Assembly: GCF_000471905.2 (NCBI RefSeq)
Contig: NW_006494916.1
Location: 45,802 to 109,801, forward strand
Direction of reading: 5' to 3'
Source of the DNA: Amborella trichopoda
Lineage: Eukaryota > Streptophyta > Magnoliopsida > Amborellales > Amborellaceae
DNA length: 64,000 nucleotides
Positions within the stretch are counted from its first letter, which is position 1. Each line of letters starts with the position of its first letter. Positions 59,290 through 64,000 of this stretch are shown here, in pieces. Both the position numbers and the translations under genes were made by a program. Below the pieces are notes generated by a model, which worked only from the letters and a program-made list of their open reading frames with translations, did not search any database and was not told the DNA's origin.

Positions 59290-59595
59290 GGGATCGATGT
59301 CTGCCCAAAGTTTCGAAGCTCGAGGAGCAAGTTCCTGTGAGGGTAAAAGTAACGGATCAAGATCTCGTATGAACAAGGAGCGCGTTCCCAATACATCGAG
59401 ATCAAGATCCCTATTTAACAGGAACATGTTCCATAATGGGATCGTATTCCCATATTAGTAAGGATTACTCTCCCATCAACCACAGGATCGTACCCCCATC
59501 TAAGAATGATCACGTTGCTATTTAGAAAGGATCGAGCTCCATTCAAGGAAGGATCATGTTTCGTGCATGATTAGTTTGCGCTCCCATCACATAAC
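59290..59595. repeat. 22-bp palindromic repeat array, first block
   Basis: Units start near 59376, 59398, 59420, 59440, 59461, 59484, 59507, 59528, 59550 and 59572, that is every 20-23 bp. Each contains an imperfect dyad: GGAGCGCGTTCCC, GGAACATGTTCC, GGGATCGTATTCCC, GGATCGAGCTCC. Looser units extend left to about 59290. Markedly more GC-rich than its surroundings. Frames across it (59096-59427) are not genes; 22 is not a multiple of three. Confidence 0.75.
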
Positions 59596-59689
59596 TCCAA
59601 TTTTATGAAAATTTGGTTTTAAATATAATTATTTTATTTTAACAGTTAAATTTTATTTAAGAAATTTCTTTTAGGAAGTTTCGGGAACG
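59596..59689. other. AT-rich separator of the palindrome arrays
   Basis: About 90 bp of A/T-rich DNA without the motif. Confidence 0.5.
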
Positions 59690-59912
59690 TAGCGATGGAG
59701 TTCCAGAAATGTAGGGCTCGCGCTCCTAAAATTCTGGGAACGGGGATCTAATTTATTCAGGAACGAGATCTACAATTTTAAGGAACACATTTCATGCGAT
59801 AGTGGGATCGAGATCCCTTGTGCATGCGATCGAAAATCCTATAAATAGGAGCAAGCTCTCGAAAAATTTGGAACGGGTTCCAGTCGAGATCCTGGCCACA
59901 AAACGTTGAAGC
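59690..59912. repeat. 22-bp palindromic repeat array, second block
   Basis: Units start at 59713, 59735, 59759, 59781, 59803, 59825, 59847, 59869 and 59891, spaced 22 bp except one of 24. Cores include GGGATCGAGATCCC and GGAACGGGTTCC, which are perfect or near-perfect palindromes, between AT-rich linkers such as TAATTTATT and TACAATTTTA. Confidence 0.8.
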
Positions 59913-62900
59913 TGGGTTTTGGAGAGGGAGCGCCACCCTAGTTGGGCGCTCCTTGTATGGTCTGATCATGTCATTTCTCCTACATAAATTAAAACATGAT
60001 TTTGGCCAGAACTCATCTAAAAGCTAAAATAATAATTTCAAGACATAAGACTAGTTTTTGAGGCTTAAATTTTAAGGTATTTTCTATATTGTAATATCCA
60101 TCTCCATGGATCCAATGCTTCATGGAAAGATCAAATATATTCATACAAATCAACATCTTGTGAAGGAGAAAATGAAAGAGAAAGGAATACTTACAAACTT
60201 TGTGGGACAAATGAACATGTAATATACGTTTTTTACAAAAGGCTTGACTAAACATAATAATTGACTTTCAATGACTAGGTTGTAGATAGAAGAGGGAGGA
60301 AAAAAAATGTAGGAAACTAATATAGAAATAATAGATGGAAGAATATATTATATCGCACGGTTTGTAATGGAGTTTACCCCAAAAATAACCAAGCTCTCCG
60401 AAAAAAAACATTCTTCCCTTGAAATGCAAAGTAAGAGAATGAATAAAAATAAAGTTAAAAATACACAAAAACTCTTTCTCTCTCTTTCTCTCTCTCTCTC
60501 TCAACCCACAAGTCTCTTTAACTTCCCCATTTCCAGTCATGTTAATCCCTTAAATTTAGGAAGCCCCAACATAGTTCATCCACAAACCTTATCTTCCACC
60601 TTTAATACAATATAGAAATTTTTAAGAAATAAAATATATAGAAATTACGTGAAATATCAATACCAAGAGGCATATCATGCTTATATACATGGATATATGC
60701 ACTGGTACAACTTGAACACTGCACCTTATAATCTAGTCTTCAAGTAGTGTAGATAGACTATTGTCTCTCTCTGTAGATGTATCAACATGTAGTTGAAGGC
60801 CTCTATTAGAAGCTTGTATTCCCTACTGAATGTGTAAAAAATGGAAGGGATAAACGGTTCTCCACTCTCTCCTCTATTCTTTCCCTTTCTATCATATGAA
60901 ATCAATGGAATGATGGACTCGTGAATATCAAAATCATCAGTCGCCTTTCACTATATTAGTGGGTATGATTTAGGATGAGATAAGCATTGAAAATAGTAAT
61001 GTTTATCTAAATCCATCAGTTGGAGCCAACTCTCTCTGAGAGAGTAGTTCGATGAGATAAGTATGACTTGCAAATTTAAGTTTAGAACACCTCCAAGACG
61101 TTATGAAGATAAGCTTGAATTTCATGAAGTCAAGGGACTCTGATATATGAATTTGAACTCACAACCGACAAGATTTGCTATGATATTGATGGAAAGAATC
61201 AAGGGAGAGTGGTTATTTGCAGCTGTTGTTAGTCAAGTCTGCATATTATTATTGCATGTCGAATCCAATTGATGTCGCTTTTTTTTATGATGAATCCTTT
61301 TGATATAAAATTTATCATGGTAATAAAGGACTCAAAGATGAATCCAATGGTCCCAATCTCACCTCTAATGATCAATAACAAGGGAGATATTGTTCATCGA
61401 AGTTGACACATTTTTTATTGCAAATTGTGATAGAAATTTGCCCATTGCGGATCAATCTGCTTTCTTCTTTGGAAATTATAGAACCTTGGAGTCTAATAAT
61501 CTTGTAAAAAGGTTCATGATGCACTTCATCACAAAATTTGAAGCAAAAACACTAAATATCTTGCAGAATATTTAAGACCCGATAATTAAGGTTTGGTATA
61601 ATTTTATACCATCATAGCGAAGCTAACCACTTTTACAAAAAAACGTCATCCTCTCATAGCTAATAGAGCTTTGAATCAAAATTCCATTGGTCCAAGTATC
61701 TTGAGAAAACTCCTTGTAGATCAGGAAAGATCTCAATTTTAGTGACCGAATGTCATCCTGTTTATAAAGAATGTGCCTGGTAGATGACAGATATAAATCT
61801 GGGCTACCGTCAAGTATAGATAAGTGGTCAAATCATCTCCAAATGACTTGAAAATTTAAGGCTAGGGTTAGTGTGCCTCTTGTATGATTTCCAAAGTTTT
61901 GGATGAATTCCCCAACTAATATGATGAGGTCGGCAATCAAGGCATATCCTAGCGATTGACGAATCTAGATGATGTCCAATTTGTATGATTCTCAAACTAG
62001 GCATCAAAAGTGTTATTTATCGTATCTTCAAAGTTACACCTCATTTTGATATACTTTGATGAGTTCTCATAAGATCTGGCCATCAAACACTATTTTGATA
62101 GATGATGGATTTGAAGAGACATCACACCAAGTCCAAAGTCATCCAATATCGTATGGAGAGGCATATAGTAGCCATTGAAATGTGAGTCCCAAAGTTTGGT
62201 CTCAAATTGAGAGGTTTGATAGTGATTATAATTGGTCAGTCATTAAGATGTATATGGTGACCGGCTATCAGGGTGTTAAAGGAATATTGGGGGCCTTTAT
62301 ATTAAGTCTTGGCTTGGTTACACCCAATTGTGACATTTGAAGTATTCTTGTATATATAACGGTTTATAATTATATCATAAAATCATTCTTGTTAGCTGTG
62401 TATCATGACCTATCGTCCGCTAAGCATATATGAGCTTGATGTCTGCTCAGCATCTAACTTTAGATAGCTCCTTATCTTTGATTGTGAATCTTCTAAGTGT
62501 GTTAGCCTTTGCATCATGACTCAAAACACATCAAATAATGGGCTGATTGCTAGGTTGAGAAGATTACATCCCTAGAATTTGAGGTCTTAAGAATACTCCT
62601 AGATAGGGTATTTACCCAAGGAAGCATATGAAGTTTTTAAAAGGGTGCATTAAGCATCAACAAACAAACGATCACCAATAACGAGCTCAATAGGAGCATA
62701 TTATAAACTTGTGCCCTTTTAAAAGACCTACTTTGGAGTATTTTAGCCTTCTAAAATTTTGGAATCTAAACTTTAGAATCATTAGATGAGCATTTTTATG
62801 AAAGAAATTAGAATTGTATTTTTAGTTTCTAAAAAATAGTTCTAACCTTCCTAGGGTTCAATTGTGGGATTTTTTTTCTGGCCATACAAAATGTGTACAA

Positions 62901-64000
62901 CCCATTTTTTTAGGTTGGTCACAATATTGAAAAAATTATACCTGGTATGGAAATACTTCTAGATAACTTTTTGCCCGAAAAGCATAAAATATTTAGACAA
63001 AACAAAAATATAATATTGTTTTGCTTGTCATAATCACCTAAAATGGCCAACTAGAGTATACCGTCAATTTTTTTATTTGTAGATCGCATATTAGAAGTGG
63101 ATAAGAATCGTTTGCTTTTTGAATTATGAAATTTTATAATTAATGTTTAGGGATGCTTTTAAGTATTGTGAAGGATTCTGGGCTCCCACACTAGCATTTT
63201 TGCCATTCACTCCTAGGTGTAAAATACAATCAAGGAGTATTTTAGACCCACAAGTTTTGGGGATGTAATCTTACCACCAGACTCAAAACAAAAGGAAAAG
63301 AAAAAAAAACATTAAGAGAAAAGCAATGAGCTATGAACAAACAACACGAGTAAAACTTGCACTTGTTCATGAGTGTCTTAAAACTTGTGTGGGCTTTGTA
63401 GTCAGTGGTATAAACCCCTTCTCACGGCATAACATGATTGCCTAGTCAAACAGGTCCTCCACTTTGTACTTGAACTTGAATGAAAGACTTGTGAGTTTCT
63501 TGGAGGAATGGTGAAGTGGCTTCAATGTCTCATCACAATCTTTGAGCCTTGCAATTACCGCAACAACTCAGTAGCTTGCTTTATTGAGTGAAAAACATTT
63601 AAGAACTCTCTATAGATATTCTCCTTTAAAAATATTTCAAATAAATTGTGTATTTCATGGATTGTAATTTCATTTACATGTTTATTTATGAGGTTGATAC
63701 TTAGGATCAAGACACCCATATGTTATTTACTAGGTGTCATGATTTTTATATGATTCTCTTGAATAAAACTTCCTTAGTGTCTATTCAGTGGACATGAAGG
63801 GCAAATTAAGGACAAATAATTTATTGAAATAATTATTTTCCATAACCATGGAACCAAGTTAAATACGGATAAAATGATGAAAACATACTAATCTTTAAAA
63901 TATGCTATTGAAAATTCATAGTTATTCTTTCCATATGACTAATTCCTTTAAATATTTCATTTATTTTCCCCTCTCATTAATTTATTTGGTTAAAGTTCTA
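59913..64000. other. no gene recognised
   Basis: AT-rich DNA with no reading frame that shows family features. A (TC)n run lies at 60473-60502 and a GGAGCGCC / GGGCGCTCC inverted pair at 59927-59950. 63330-63600 is less AT-rich and reads like decayed retrotransposon non-coding DNA, but I cannot place it. The expected upstream exons of the DUF4079 gene were not found here. Confidence 0.4.

Noticed and set aside
59290-59912. CRISPR-like array
   Set aside because: Units and linkers both drift, there are no unique spacers of constant length or cas genes, and the DNA is plant nuclear.
61390-61575. 61-codon plus-strand frame and other short frames after 59913
   Set aside because: Short, no conserved motif, no codon or splice evidence.

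Overview
The window is plant nuclear DNA. It is AT-rich and full of nested transposons, with only two protein-coding genes of the host visible, both split by introns and both on the minus strand. The gene types (a vacuolar/apoplastic alpha-L-fucosidase and a chloroplast-type DUF4079 protein), the plant Ty3/gypsy, Ty1/copia and LINE lineages, and introns with GT..AG borders point to a flowering plant. I cannot name the species. No tRNA, rRNA or bacterial-type feature was recognised. Two runs of N (13672-14190 and 53649-53668) show that this is a draft scaffold.

Layout. (1) 1-12846: a 10.7 kb LTR retrotransposon on the minus strand (2153-12841), flanked by a perfect 5-bp AGAAT target duplication. 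It carries a broken gag and a second acidic reading frame but no recognisable pol, so it is a non-autonomous Tat-like Ty3/gypsy element. To its left are a MITE (610-1092) and an AT-rich dispersed repeat. (2) 12847-16817: another copy of the AT-rich repeat, an assembly gap, short tandem repeats and two related MITE-like elements. (3) 16818-19616: a 5'-truncated LINE on the minus strand (reverse transcriptase, zf-RVT, RNase H). (4) 19617-23742: an AT-rich repeat block with poly-G tracts and internal tandem duplication. (5) 23743-36000: a second, inverted copy of block 1, with the same retrotransposon and the same target duplication, but cut off inside its 5' LTR where it joins block 4. (6) 36000-39330: a fold-back MITE and a possible hAT-like element.

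(7) 39549-47055: the gene island. FUC1 (alpha-L-fucosidase, GH29) is complete in three exons, 516 codons. 318 bp upstream of its ATG ends a DUF4079/Ycf49-like membrane-protein gene, of which only the last three exons (100 residues) are visible. Its last intron holds a long ~23-bp minisatellite. Its next intron has received (8) 47228-54060, a direct second copy of the LINE plus poly-G repeat block. (9) 54558-57896: a deleted Ty1/copia element on the minus strand with intact LTR pair and TCAAT target duplication. (10) 57902-64000: no gene seen, but an array of imperfect palindromes with a strict 22-bp period at about 59290-59910.

The most notable structures are the two large segmental duplications (one inverted, one direct) that meet at 23743, the 22-bp palindrome array, the recurrent GGGCGACAC dyad in the LTR and leader of the gag-only retrotransposon, and the intronic minisatellite. 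Nothing in the window looks like a new gene system; the unusual content is repeat architecture. Coordinates of repeat edges are by eye and may be off by several bases, except LTR ends, target duplications and exon borders, which were counted.
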